Shown piece after piece: positions 1-11,065 of a DNA stretch of 64,000 nucleotides. Position numbers and translations under genes: made by a program. The notes beneath the pieces were generated by a model that was given only the letters and a program-made list of their open reading frames with translations, searched no databases and had not been told where the DNA came from. Within the stretch, counting starts at the first letter, position 1. Every line of letters begins with the position of its first letter. This DNA is from Ceratodon purpureus (Eukaryota > Streptophyta > Bryopsida > Pseudoditrichales > Ditrichaceae): positions 5,373,669-5,437,668 of the forward strand of contig CM026432.1 in the NCBI GenBank assembly GCA_014871385.1. Reading direction: 5' to 3'.

Positions 1-1243
1 TTGTTATTGGAGAGAAAATAAAGGTCAGTGAGTTCTTACAAGATGTGCTTGCTCCATTTTGAATACAATCTATGGTATACCAAGATTTTAGAATGCAGGT
101 GATTGTTGAAAGAACTCCAGCCTCTCTGGAGTCGATTAAGAATAATGATCTGCAAAAATGGTACCAAAGATGACACAAAGTAATGATGAGCGTATTGGAA
201 ATACTATGCACACAGGCTGGGAAAATATCAGGAGCTGTGCAGGACATAGGATTCATGCAAACCAAGGTGCGGGGTAACGACGGCGTTCCTGTGTTTGTCC
301 CCAATCAAACATTCACCAGACAGGTGGGTACTTCGAAGCTCGATTAGTTGACGTATAAAAGTCAGGTTCAGCTTTGAAGTCACAATTAGATGCAAAAAAT
401 TGTGCAGAATGAGGATACCGCTCATTTGTGTTGTTGTGCATATAGATCTCATGCTCCAAAACCAAGTGAAATCGTCATAGTAATGTCAGCCTTAGATTCA
501 CTTATATGTTGCCTTGCACGACTTCTTAGTTACTCATTATATGATAACCCTCTAATTGAATCTACTCTCCTGTATTCCGTAGCACTCCTTGCTTTGTCAT
601 AGCTGTTGGGCGAAACTGCGCTTACAGATGTTGGAGGAAATATCACCATAGGAGGAACATAATCTTAATTCAGACCGGTCTCAAAAAGGATTCTGGAGTT
701 CTTTTGTGTTGTTGACACTTTGTTACACATGCAGGTCATCACAAACTTCTCGAGGGCAAAGACCAAGGTGCTAAAGGCATCCTTCCAACTGCATAACAGG
801 CACATGTTCTTGGTGCACAGAATAACATCAGAAGTTCGAAATTACCTATCTTCTCACCAAAAGGTTGAAACAAAAAGGGCCACTCCCATCTGCTGGTTGG
901 ACAGCATGCACCGTAACGGACCTCAGTTGGCCATTTCCTGTGAGATAAAAGCTATTGTAAGTCACTGCGTCATATTCTGTTTCCTTCTTATCCATCTCAA
1001 TACCACTTCAAAGTTTCACGGAACCTAATACCAATTCGAAAATACCAGTTCAAACGTTTCACTGCTAAGGGGTAATCTGACAATTTGCTTGCACAGGAAA
1101 CTGAAGCCTTCTGTGACACTCAACAAGAGATACTACTACACACTGCTAAGATTATTACGGACATACTGGGTACGGATTCTCCCTATGCACCTCTCGTGGA
1201 AGATCCGAGTTCAGAAGTAAAAGTCGTGGACAACCAATCTTAA
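1..1243 (+). CDS. MscS-like mechanosensitive ion channel (MSL1/2/3 type), 3' end only
   Basis: This is the last four exons of a gene that begins left of the window: 1-23 (partial), 216-323, 735-956 and 1097-1243. All joins are phase 0 with GT-AG borders, and the stop is TAA at 1241. The encoded part corresponds to the beta domain and C-terminal domain of MscS channels: IGEKIK, then DIGFMQTKVRG, then VFVPNQTF followed by ITNFSRAK. The last two align with the conserved VxIPN...NFSR stretch of bacterial MscS. The tail ends in ETEAFCDTQQEILL...DILG, as in plant organellar MSL proteins. Family role: tension-gated ion release from plastids or mitochondria. The membrane helices and any transit peptide lie outside the window, so the organelle cannot be read. 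The gene is convergent with the CDKG gene, about 0.9 kb away. Confidence 0.85.
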
Positions 1244-2127
1244 GTCTTCTTGTGCATTGAACTAAATCCGTCTCTCTAAGTATCTGTAAATATATTCATA
1301 CCATGTCCTTCAAATTCTAGCTCGTCGAATGTCAATATTCTGCAAAGAGAACTTTAAATTCTCCGTGCCTTCAGAGCCTGTGTAAGTTTAGTGACACAAA
1401 ACTGGGAAATTGCACATTAGATTGCCTTAATACAAGGAAGCCATTTTAGCTGATGGTTAAGAAAACATTTATCAGCCACATGTTTTGTAATTTAAGACCT
1501 TAACATAAGCCAAAGTATGTTGACGTTTATCTATTTTACTACCCATGACCAGATTCAATTTTCATGGATTTATGTCAACTTGAATAACTTGGATATATCA
1601 CTCCACTTACCAAAAAAGTTCCATGGAAGGGAACACAGTACACCCCACTCCGTCATTTCTTGATCCACTAGTTCACTTGGCTCACCTTCCTCGCTTCACC
1701 ACAGTTATCGACTACAATCAAATTGAAGTTCCGGGTTGACAGGTTATTTAACCCAGAGCTACAAAAAACTTCATGCTTCAAACTTGTTGCCACAAACTAG
1801 CTATACAATACAACCTACACCAGTTACCACTCTACAGAGAGAGTAAATTGTAAAAATCTGTGTGCAACCAATTCAAATTAAACAATGTATGCATACTTCT
1901 TGCTCAAATGCTGGGAATTCATACCTCATCAAACAACATTACGCATACAAGGAAATTACTAGCCTGTTTCCAAACATGCAGATAACAACCAAAGTAAGTC
2001 AAATTAGGCTATGAACATGTCTGCCACAGGCAATTAAAGGAGTAGAATGATTTCATTTGAGAACATCTCATGGACTGCCGTTAAAAGCCTGTCAAAATTC
2101 CTAGTGTTGAAAAACCCCTAACAAACT
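1244..2127. other. convergent intergenic region
   Basis: This is non-coding sequence between two convergent genes and presumably holds both 3' UTRs. No ORF, repeat or structural RNA is recognisable. Confidence 0.5.
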
Positions 2128-4650
2128 CTAACCAAACAGACCCCCACCTCCAAGCTCTGCTCTCTTCAACTCCCGTTTCCTCTGCTCCTCCAAAGGATCG
2201 GGGCTCTTCATATGGCGCCGTATCCGCCGGTCGTGTTCACTTCGGGCTGGGAATGTCGGCATGAATTCCTTCGCTTTAGGCAACGGAACCTCCCGAAACC
2301 ATTCGTGATCGAGCGCCTCATCAGCTGTAATACGCTTTGAAGGATCATATGTCAGAAGCCGGTTCAACAAATCGAAACCTTTCTCAGACAAAGTCGGCCT
2401 TCCAGCAAAAGCAGTTGCAGGGAACTTTTCCCTTAACCTGTTAAACGGCTGCTTCGTGAAATTGCAACGCACTCCAGGCAACTTCACAAAATCGGGCCAA
2501 ATCTTCTCGTTCGGGGTTCCCAAAGTCTTGAAGATCTTGTCGATCTCATCGATAGGAGATTTCCCTGGAAACAACGGCTCCTTTGCAAGAAACTCTGCCA
2601 TTATGCAACCCAGAGACCACATATCAATCGGAGTTGAGTACTTTCTAGCTCCGAGGAGAAGCTCTGGTGCTCTGTACCAGAGAGTGACAACTTCGTGCGT
2701 ATACTCCTTCAAAGGATCTCCGTATTGACGCGCTAGACCCAAGTCGCAAATCTTGAGTTCGCCACGGTTGTTCAAGAGCAGGTTTGATGTTTTTAAATCC
2801 CTGTGCAGGACCCAATTGTCGTGCAGGTACTTCACACCATCGAATAGCTGTAACATGAGGCACTTAACCTCGCTCTGACTGAAAGGCTGCTTCATGGATT
2901 CCATCAAGCCTTTGAGATCGTGTTCCATGTACTCCATCACCATGAAGATATTGTCGAGGCTGTTCCCAACAACGACTTCCTTGACGTCCACGATTGAAGG
3001 ATGATGGAATGATAATAGAACATTAATTTCACGCAGGGAAGTCATAGGAAATCCACCCTTTTCCTTCTCCATCTTCACCTTCTTTAAAGCCACCAGTTCC
3101 CCTGTTTTCTTATCCCTCGCACGAAACACAACACCATAGGTCCCTTCATCAATCTTGTTGAGTTTTTCGAATTCATCAACTGATCTGCAGCCCTGCAACA
3201 TATCAATGGCACGATGCTGAGGGCCGCCCACAATTGAATTTTCTTCTGGTTCCGATTCCAGCTCAGGCTGCTGCGGCACCCTATCCTCGCTGCCGCTGTC
3301 TTCATCGAGTTCCTGCATCTCTTTCTTGTTCAACTCCCTGTCATACTCTTCTCCATCCTGGCTACCTTTTCCTGTGTTGTTCCTGAATTCCCCTGGCTCG
3401 GGTGAGGTGCTTGGAGCTTTGCCCTGTTCCTCACTATCGTTGCTTCTGGACCTCTGAGAGCGAGCCTTTAATCCTCGCAAAGCAGGAGACAGCTCGTGCT
3501 CTGGAGTGGTAGGGTCTTCCGCCCAGCGTGAGCGACCGATGGTAACAGGAGCTGGGGTGCCATCTTCCTGCTTGCTAGCAATCATTGGACTATCCAGTAC
3601 CTGTCCTGGTTCGAGAGCTTCATCCGAATCGGGCGTCCCAATAACTCTTCTGACGTCCTGCATGTGTACATCACCACTTTGTACCGCAGTCGGGGAACCC
3701 TTCTCATCATCAGAAGACAAGGAAGATGACGAACGAGGAGGAATTGAAGGCGTCTCTTTGCCAAACCCTGGGACATCACCGCCAACTTGGCTGGAAGGCC
3801 CACTCGGTGAGGTGGACATCCTTTCGCCTGACCTATTCATTTCCACAGGTATGCCATTGAGACCAGGAGGGGATGCCTGCTTCCCTCCCAAGCTTCGATC
3901 CACCCCAGGACCTGCTAGACTGGGAGACACTGTGGACTTTCCTACTGACCTAACTTGCTCACTCACCTGACCAGATGGACTCTGTGTTGAAGGCCGAGAA
4001 GAGGATTTAAGAGGCGACGAACTACTAGATGAACGCTGTTGTGAACGGGGAGGAGAATTTGGACCAAACCTGGTCGATTGATGAGGTGCTGCCTGTGACG
4101 TTGAAGCCTGCGTTCCAGTTTTAGAGTCATCTAAGTCCCACACTATGGGATTGAACTTGCGCTTCTTCTGCGGGGAAACACTGTTTGCAGGCTCCGCAGC
4201 CACTTGCCTTGCAGAGTGTGTAGGCGGACCTCTTGAATCCCTTGAGACGAGTTCTCCATCCTCCATTCGACTTGAACTTGTAATTTCCCCTGGCTCTCGA
4301 TCAGCTTCTCTGGCCCGCACACGAGCTCTCCTTTCCCTATCCCGCTCCCTTTCCTTCTCAATCTCCCGGGCTTGTTCCCTTCCCCTCTCTCCCTCCGGAA
4401 TCCTTTCCCTCTCCCTGGACTCATTTTTCCTGTCCGCATCTGCTCTTTCTCTCTGCCTCTCCCTCTCCCTCTCCCGGTCCCGGTCCCGGTCCCTGTCCCG
4501 GTCCCTGACACCACCTGCTCTTTCTCTCTGCCTCTCCCTCTCCCTCTCCCTCTCCCGGTCCCGATCCCTCTCCCGCTCCGGCACACGGTCCCTGAAACCA
4601 CCTGGTGGCGTCCGGTTAGGAACCCGCAAGTGAGAAGATGGTAACGGCAT
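2128..4650 (-). CDS. CDKG: cyclin-dependent kinase G (CDK11/PITSLRE-like), RE/RD-rich N-terminus
   Basis: This is one uninterrupted 840-codon frame. Residues ~20-125 are a low-complexity Arg/Glu/Asp tract, followed by a Ser/Pro-rich linker. The kinase domain spans ~494-785. The glycine loop is DEGTYGVV, with Glu where a Gly is usual. The ATP lysine is in VALKK (~523). The cyclin-binding helix is PMTSLRE (~535-541), diagnostic of the G/PITSLRE class. Also present are HRDLKTSN (catalytic Asp ~618), DLG (~636-638), the T-loop Thr ~651 before WYRAPE, and a closing DHEWF. In plants CDKGs pair with cyclin L and act in the nucleus on pre-mRNA splicing; the charged head resembles spliceosomal RE/RD domains. 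The start was chosen because the next upstream sequence is a leader shared with SRP72. Absence of introns is notable for a kinase of this length. All catalytic residues are intact. Confidence 0.95.
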   Translation of the reverse strand: MPLPSSHLRVPNRTPPGGFRDRVPERERDRDRERERERERQRERAGGVRDRDRDRDRDRERERERQRERADADRKNESRERERIPEGERGREQAREIEKERERDRERRARVRAREADREPGEITSSSRMEDGELVSRDSRGPPTHSARQVAAEPANSVSPQKKRKFNPIVWDLDDSKTGTQASTSQAAPHQSTRFGPNSPPRSQQRSSSSSSPLKSSSRPSTQSPSGQVSEQVRSVGKSTVSPSLAGPGVDRSLGGKQASPPGLNGIPVEMNRSGERMSTSPSGPSSQVGGDVPGFGKETPSIPPRSSSSLSSDDEKGSPTAVQSGDVHMQDVRRVIGTPDSDEALEPGQVLDSPMIASKQEDGTPAPVTIGRSRWAEDPTTPEHELSPALRGLKARSQRSRSNDSEEQGKAPSTSPEPGEFRNNTGKGSQDGEEYDRELNKKEMQELDEDSGSEDRVPQQPELESEPEENSIVGGPQHRAIDMLQGCRSVDEFEKLNKIDEGTYGVVFRARDKKTGELVALKKVKMEKEKGGFPMTSLREINVLLSFHHPSIVDVKEVVVGNSLDNIFMVMEYMEHDLKGLMESMKQPFSQSEVKCLMLQLFDGVKYLHDNWVLHRDLKTSNLLLNNRGELKICDLGLARQYGDPLKEYTHEVVTLWYRAPELLLGARKYSTPIDMWSLGCIMAEFLAKEPLFPGKSPIDEIDKIFKTLGTPNEKIWPDFVKLPGVRCNFTKQPFNRLREKFPATAFAGRPTLSEKGFDLLNRLLTYDPSKRITADEALDHEWFREVPLPKAKEFMPTFPARSEHDRRIRRHMKSPDPLEEQRKRELKRAELGGGGLFG
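4395..4600 (-). repeat. in-frame CTCCCT/CCGGTC microsatellite encoding the RE/RD tract
   Basis: On the + strand, hexamer-like CTCCCT and CCGGTC units recur in two blocks separated by the sequence for AGGVRD. Two near-identical stretches (around 4441-4500 and 4515-4570) suggest internal duplication. Units of six bases keep the frame, so length variation would change the number of RE/RD dipeptides without disrupting the kinase. Confidence 0.75.
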
Positions 4651-4704
4651 CGCACCTTAAAAAACAACACCCAGCCCCTCACCTACCCGCACGCAAAGCA
4701 CCTC

Positions 4705-5257
4705 CCGTCGCCGCTGCAGGAATTTCACGCACGCAGAAGCTCTAGCGTCGGAGATGAAACCCTAGGGATGGCGATCTGCTGAAGCTTCCCGTGCATTGTT
4801 CGCAAACCCTCCGAAAACCACAAACCCTAAGAAATGAAGACTAAGACACACAACAGGCCCGAAATCACCTTTTACTTTATCAAAGCCATCACTTTTTCCA
4901 CGTTTTCTACTTTATCTACATAATCTTGTTCTGGTTTTACTTTATTCTATATGTTTAGAATTCGTTGTTCATAGAAAAATGAAGCTAGAAGTATATTGAG
5001 GTTTATTCCAATTGGCTTCCTTATAAAATCTTACCATTAAAAAAAGAAAAGGCTTGTAAGTGATTCATTTGACATATTCAGATAATTAGAATTAATTAGA
5101 TTTTAAAACTTTGTTGTTAATTTTTTTTAAATTGTTTTACAAATGCCAGTTTTAAATATTATAATTTGAAAAAATTTAAGAATGATGTGTTCTGAAGAAG
5201 TTGTGAGTTATCTTTACTTTTCTAGTTTTTAATTAGAAAGAAGTGAAAGTTCAATCA
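4705..5257 (-). promoter_or_regulatory. upstream region of CDKG = left arm of inverted promoter duplication
   Basis: Read towards CDKG, this stretch matches 13277-13852 read towards SRP72. The match is nearly exact over the ~150 bp nearest the genes and looser further out. It stops 55 bp before the CDKG start codon. It carries two telo-box motifs (AAACCCTAA near 4822, AAACCCTAG near 4757), typical of plant translation and cell-cycle gene promoters, and a short upstream ORF. No target-site duplication flanks the outer ends of the two arms. Confidence 0.9.
4725..4796 (-). promoter_or_regulatory. upstream ORF (23 codons) in the CDKG leader
   Basis: An ATG at 4796 opens a 23-codon frame ending in TGA at 4725, 74 bp before the CDKG start. 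The peptide begins MHGKLQQIAIPRV and ends LELLRA. The SRP72 leader has the same frame with two base changes in 72: one synonymous, one Ser to Pro. Whether it lies inside the transcript depends on the unknown transcription start. Confidence 0.55.
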
Positions 5258-5324
5258 GTGAGTGTTATGTTCAGTTATCTAATGTTCCCCTTAAGTTTAT
5301 AAATTAAGGTAGGAGAACATGTAT
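5258..5324. other. inner continuation of the left arm
   Basis: This is weakly matching sequence between the clear part of the left arm and the 1.5-kb insertion. Its last 30 bp (5295-5324) are repeated exactly at 6830-6859. Confidence 0.6.
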
Positions 5325-6829
5325 CTTTTATCTTTCATCTTTTATCTCTTAATCTTTAAGCTTTAGTCTTTAGTCTTTTAATCTTGTATCTTTGGTCTTT
5401 TGTTTTTTAATTTTTTCATACAATTCATCTTATATTTGTTTCATACAATTATTTTTATATTTATCTATTTAGTTTAAGTTTAAAATTACTCTTTAATCTT
5501 TAAGCTTTATTTTAAGATTAAAGACTCAAGCTTTTATCTTTTAATCTAGTATACCTTTAATCTTTAAGCTCTAGTCTTTTATACCTTAAGTCTTTTATGT
5601 TTTATTTATATTTTATACAATTAATTATATATTTATTTAGTTTAAATTTAAGTTTTAGTCTTTAATCTTTAAGCTCAATTTTAAGATTTAAGACTAAAGC
5701 TTTTATCTTTTAATCTTATATACCTTTAGTCCCCAAGCTTTAGCCTTTAACTTTTATAAAAAGATTTAGTTATTAAATGATTTACTTTAAACTTAAGTCT
5801 TTGATCTTTAAAAATAAATTTAGTTTTTAAATTATTCATTTTAAGTTTTTGTCTTTAATCTTTGAGGCTTCAGTGCTTTGCGTGCGCGTCACATTCAAGG
5901 AGTGGCCCGGTGCATCTTCTCATCATCAATTGTTGCGGACTTGCGGCTCATCACGAGGATTGGTGATGTTCTTTTCTTCTCATATATTGCGTTTTTTTTC
6001 TTGTAATGTCTCTTCGCTTATTGCGCCATGGCTTTTCGCAATGTCGCCAAGAACCTCTTGGCTGTGCGCTTAGGAAAGTTGTTTTGTTGTTTTAAAAGGT
6101 ATATTAGATTAAAAGATAAAAGCTTAGGTCTTTAATCTTAAAATAAAGCTTAAAGATTAAAGTAATAAACATAAATTTAAACTAATGAAATAAATATAAA
6201 ATTAATTGTATGAAATAAATATAAAATTAATTGTACAAAATAAATTAAACATAAAAGACTAAAGGTATAACTATTAAACATATGTTAAGAAACATATTTA
6301 GGGTTGCGATTAATTCGATTTGAATTCACGTTGTTGTGTGGTGGTGAAAGGTATCTTCTTGAATATGTTGTGTAGGTGAATGGACATGGCTGGTGAAGAG
6401 TATCCGTCACTTGTTCCCTCGGTATCATGGGAGGAATGCATAGAGAAGCGCATAGCTGACATGGAGAAACAAATTGCTGACCAAAAGGTGGAAATTTCTG
6501 ACCAAAAAGACCTCCTATTTGGGTTTTATGAAAGAGATATTATAATCATTGCAGGAGAGATCTTAAAATGGTCGGTTCAAAAACGTGGGGAGAATGACGG
6601 GGAAGGACTTCACCTCTTTGACTCCAACCGTGCTGTTGAGCGGATGGTATTAGTAAGTTTCTTCCTTTGCTTTACTTTAAATTCATTTGATTGTTGAAAT
6701 TATTTTTTTAGGTGAAGTAATCTTGTTCTAATTACATTTTTGGTGCTGCTTGGTTGCGTTGCTTTTGGGGAGTTTGGACGCAATCCAGGAAGCGATGGTG
6801 TGAGACAGTTCAAGGGACTATCCCGGGGG
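5325..6829. mobile_element. 1.5-kb insertion bounded by a 30-bp direct repeat
   Basis: The 30 bases at 5295-5324 recur exactly at 6830-6859. After removing 5325-6829 plus one repeat copy, the left arm continues to align with the right arm, so this is an insertion into the arm. Its first half is a run of short degenerate repeats of the type ATCTTTAAGCTTTAGTC (5325-5860), with an inverted counterpart at ~6090-6270, around a GC-richer core (~5875-6070). Its second half holds a small coding-like frame. No transposase or terminal inverted repeat is recognised, so the element type is unknown. Confidence 0.6.
6380..6652 (+). CDS. unrecognised coiled-coil exon fragment
   Basis: An ATG frame at 6380 encodes an acidic, heptad-like peptide with KRIADMEKQIADQKVEIS followed by a mixed region. 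It reaches a good splice-donor context (TTA|GTAAGT) near 6652 and a stop soon after. No downstream exon is found. Higher GC than its surroundings suggests a fragment of a host gene carried in the insertion. No function is proposed. Confidence 0.3.
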
Positions 6830-6859
6830 GTTTATAAATTAAGGTAGGAGAACATGTAT

Positions 6860-7592
6860 ATAAATTTGAAGATATTAAAAAAAAAATTATAAAAAACTTA
6901 AAATGTTAAAAACATTATGAATTTTATAAAAATATCTTCATATGATATATTTAAAAGTTCAATTGGGATACAAATATTGGCTGTCAATAGAATTATTAAA
7001 TCTTCATTATACTTATATCCGTATATTTTAAATCTTTGCATCTATATACACATATTCACATAATCTACATTTCCTTCAAATTTTAATTATATAAAATTAT
7101 ATAAAATTATTTTTTAAATATATTTATTTCACAATCATATCATCAAAATTAAAATGAGTGTATGGCATTTTATATGATAATATATATCGAAACCATTATA
7201 GTTGATGCAAAAATATAATGGCTATTAAATGTTCTATTATTTACATGAACTTATATTAATTTTTTGTTAAATTTTGCTTTAGAAACATATTTAAAATCAA
7301 GTCAAAGGCGCGATTGATTTTATGGTGGTCTACGAGTCGTCACATAACCTAGTGTATTGAAAATAAAATTCAAAAGAATAATTTTAAAACATTAATCTTA
7401 AATAATATTAGATTTAATTTTTTAATATATTAATAAAAAAAAGCAATAAAGAGTGAGATTTTATTTAAAGTCTTTATTAATATTTTCATCATATTGATGT
7501 TCAATCTATGATAATGCAAAAGTGTTCTCTTTTCGCTTTCTAAAAGACTTTAAACACGTTAATAAGATTAATTTTGATATTTACCTTTCTAA
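6860..7592. repeat. AT-rich inner extension of the inverted repeat
   Basis: About 6860-7000 aligns loosely with the reverse complement of ~13050-13210, including a shared stretch around AAAAGTTCAATTG. This shows the inverted repeat originally extended past 5.26/13.28 kb. Around 7080-7230 there is also an inverted resemblance to ~9180-9250. No coding potential was seen. Confidence 0.45.
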
Positions 7593-7790
7593 TTGTTGAT
7601 ATTATTAATGGTATACTTAAAGTATGTTTTTATGATTTTTAATATTTTTTTGAATACTTAGCAATTGATTTTTAATAACTTTAAATCACATCATGAGTTA
7701 TGTTTTCACTTTATTTTTATTTTTTATTATATGCCTATATTGACTTTATTATACCAATTAATGGAAGAATCTAAAATATTACAAGAACAA
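7593..7790 (+). repeat. AT-rich direct repeat A, copy 1
   Basis: This matches 9594-9790 in direct orientation, with the same order of landmarks ending in ATATTACAAGAACAA. Together with repeat B it indicates an old tandem duplication inside the spacer. The small ATG frame here lies in repeat sequence. Confidence 0.7.
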
Positions 7791-8754
7791 TTAAATGTTA
7801 CTCTACACAAGCTTTCTAAAAAGTGTAAAGATGAAAATCAAGCAAATTACAAAAGTTAATATGGAGCATTTAAGTATATCTACAACTTATATACTAAATC
7901 CAGTTAGCAAGTTCAATTAGATCTTCATGGTGGTACTATTGGAGTGTCCAAAAGGACGACCCACTAAAAATTTCTCTCCCCCCCTTGTTTCCACAACAAT
8001 ATCATCACTTTGCGCAATGATTTCAATGGGTCACTTATGAAAAATGGGGCCATCTATTCATCTAGTTTAGTTTTAAAAAAAAAATTAAAAAAATTAAAAT
8101 TGACCATTTAGTTTTCCGTATGAGTCTTTTTCATAAAATATCCAGAATTGTCCCATTTGAAAAAAATGGCTAAAAGGATTGAAAAGGACAAGTTGTTTAT
8201 ACGCCACTCTCATGAAACCTGTGGTAATGGTAAATGAATGTATAATGGACATATTTTTACCAACGCCAAGTGTTTTGTCCAAATTAGTGCATTACAAGGG
8301 ATTTTCTGAAGTAGGTTTTTTCAGCTTAATTCACACCATTGAAAATGCTTATGAAAATACCACTTAATGTGAATTTTTTTGGAATAACGTATGAACACTA
8401 TCATATCTAGGTGCACATATTTATGAAATTGTAAAATTTGTGATAATTCATATTACACAGTGATAGTGCAAAAATATTTGGAAGTGATAATGGTAGTGAT
8501 AATTGCCATTCAAAGTGGGTGTACCCGAAGCATTAAAGATTGTAAATAGGTGTGAAGATGATAAAAAAAAAAAAAATCACACTAAAATCACAACAACTAG
8601 GGAGCCCTTATATACCAAAATTTCATATGTAATAAGACTTTCACAATAAAAATCTCTTCTTTATTATAAACAGAATTTGAACACATGACATGACATTATG
8701 AAAATTAAATTCAAACTACGATTTACCATAATTAGTGTCCATTGTAGAATATGT
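7791..8754. other. spacer sequence without recognisable gene
   Basis: This is AT-rich sequence between repeats A and B, copy 1. It has short open frames only, without family resemblance. Confidence 0.4.
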
Positions 8755-9150
8755 GATAATGCAAATAAGTAGCGATTCAATCAAGATTGCTTAGAATAAT
8801 GAGAAAAGCTAATAAAAGATTGTGTAAAATTAAAAACATCAAAAATTAGATTAATGATTAATTTTATAAAAATAAAAATCTACTATATTTTCATTATTTC
8901 AAACCTTCCACTTTGCATCATTATCCTTATATCTTTAGTCTTTTTAGAAAATTGATGCACTTCCATATATTCTACTTTTTAAATCCATTTCACTTAAAAT
9001 ATTATATATTCTTCTAAATTACATTTTGAATTCTATATTTTTACACAATGCTAGTTTAAAGAATATATATATATTCATGAAGTAAACTCCAACTTTATAG
9101 TACTTATCATTGTTATATAAAAAAAATTATTTTGTCATAATCTTTGCAAA
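8755..9150 (+). repeat. AT-rich direct repeat B, copy 1
   Basis: This matches 10310-10720 in direct orientation, including shared stretches around TTTGCATCATTATCCTTAT and ACACAATGCTA. It is the second half of the A-B tandem duplication. Confidence 0.7.
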
Positions 9151-9593
9151 AATGATACAAAAATATAATTTAAGTCTTAAAATATCGTGAGTTATATTTT
9201 TGCATCAACTATAATCATTTTAAATTATTATTATCTAAAATGCCATGATTTAATTAAATTTGTAAATATAATTATAAAATAAGTATATTTAGACAAAAAT
9301 TTATAAAAATTTATATATTTATCAATTGATATATTTATATTTACCATTTTATTTTTCAAATATAACAATTAATTTGACTTTCATATATATTTCGAAATCA
9401 AAACCTTCTAAAGTGAATCCTTTAGTGTATTCTTTTATAAGAATAATAATTTGCATTTTATTGTAAAACTTGATTTTTTGAAATTCATATTGATACATTT
9501 TAACCGCCAATTTTAGTACAGGTATATAGAAATTAAACTTGACTGATTCCAACTCATTTTTTTGTTGTTTATTTTTATCCTTACATTTTGAGT
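9151..9593. other. AT-rich linker between repeat copies
   Basis: No gene is recognisable. Part of 9180-9300 resembles ~12900-12990 directly and ~7080-7230 inverted, so it belongs to the same diverged repeat material. Confidence 0.35.
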
Positions 9594-9790
9594 TGTTATT
9601 GTTATTGATAGTATAGTTAAAGTATATTTTTATGATTATTAGTATTTTTCTTAAGTACTAGCAGTTGATTTTTAACAACTTTAAATTACAGTATGAATTA
9701 TGTTTTCACTTTATTTTTATTTTTTATTATATATTTATACTGATAATATTATATCAATTAATTGAAGAATGTAAAATATTACAAGAACAA
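9594..9790 (+). repeat. AT-rich direct repeat A, copy 2
   Basis: This is the second copy of 7593-7790. It ends abruptly at ACAAGAACAA, where a GC-richer patch begins. Confidence 0.7.
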
Positions 9791-10309
9791 GCTTGATAAG
9801 GGCGAGCAGTTTTTACAATGAAACCCCTCTGAGACGATTTTCTCCACCTCCATAAGTTGTACCACCTGCTTCGCTAGTGCCAAGTGAAGCCGTACGACAT
9901 TTGTGGTCCCATACAGTTATGTCGAGATATTGGCCACCTGTAGTGGTATGTCCCCCAGCCTTTCCAAGATGTTGTGCTTGTATGGTCACATTGAAGAGGT
10001 ATTGTTTGTCAAGCTAATGAGAGGTCTCTCATATGATGGTGCAGCCAGTGAATTTGCAAGAACCTTTGAGTCTCTTTTGACAACTAAGGAGGCACGGGGT
10101 TCTTTATTTCCTACGCAAACATGTCAATATGGCCCCCTCCCCCCTCCTCCTCCCACCCCCCCCTTTCCCCCTAATGTAGGATCCCATACACAAGATCCGT
10201 GGTGAATGATCTGTAGGGTCTTGATTTAGACGCCGCATGCGTCACAAAGTTAACGTTGGATCTTCCGGCACTATTTGGCATTTCGGCGCCTAGGTATCTA
10301 CTGCTTATA
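9791..10309 (+). pseudogene. GC-richer gene-like patch, unrecognised
   Basis: About 0.5 kb of clearly higher GC content sits between repeat A copy 2 and repeat B copy 2. A frame at 9903-10205 encodes a peptide with SLSKMLCLYGHIEEVLF and GAASEFARTFESLL, then runs into a proline homopolymer from CCCCTCC repeats (10129-10165) and stops. The composition suggests a host-gene fragment. No family was recognised and no complete exon structure is visible. Confidence 0.3.
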
Positions 10310-10720
10310 GATAATGTAAATATGTATCGATCTAATGAAGATTGTTTAGAATTACAAAAAAAACTAAATAAAAGAATATATGAAATTTAAGAAACAAAAA
10401 ATTAGATTTATGATTAATTTTATAAGAATAAAATTCCACTACATTTTCATTCTTTGAAACTTTCTACTTTGCATCATTATCCTTATATTTTTGGTATTTT
10501 TAGAATATTAATGTAGTTACATGGATTCTTCTTTTATGATATATTCTACTTAAAAATATTATATATCTTTCTAAATTACATTTTCAATTGCATCTTTTTA
10601 CACAATGCTAATTTCAACATATATATTAATGAAGTAAAATCCAAATCTATAATACTCATTATAGTTATATAAAAAATTATTCCGTCACAATCTTTGCAAT
10701 ACAATATAAAAAAATAAAAA
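10310..10720 (+). repeat. AT-rich direct repeat B, copy 2
   Basis: This is the second copy of 8755-9150, in the same orientation. Confidence 0.7.
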
Positions 10721-10860
10721 AGCCTTAAAATGTTGTCTTTTATTATAAAATAACAATATATATTCTATTATAATGCCAATTTTGATGATACCAAGAAAAT
10801 TAAAAATTAATACTTTTGAAAATACAACTTGTTTTTAATATAGAACAATCATTTTTTTAT

Positions 10861-11065
10861 TCCATTGATTATATATATATATATATATATATATGATTGT
10901 TTTTAAAAAAATTAGATAAAACACTGTTTTAAATGAATACATTAAAAATCAAAGTTATTAAATGCTATTGTATTAAAAAATATCTTAAATACTTGTTAAT
11001 TTTTAAATTAGATAAAGTTTTAACTTTTTAGCTTTAGTATGTTGAAAATATAAATTAAATGATTT
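10861..11065 (+). repeat. 205-bp direct repeat flanking the protease fragment, left copy
   Basis: This starts TCCATTGATT followed by a (TA)n tract (to 10894) and runs to AAATGATTT. It is nearly identical to 12348-12558 apart from (TA)n length and a few substitutions. Confidence 0.9.

Noticed and set aside
4145-4633. plus-strand frames over the CDKG N-terminus
   Set aside because: They are antisense translations of the CTCCCT/CCGGTC microsatellite giving Ser/Leu/Pro runs.
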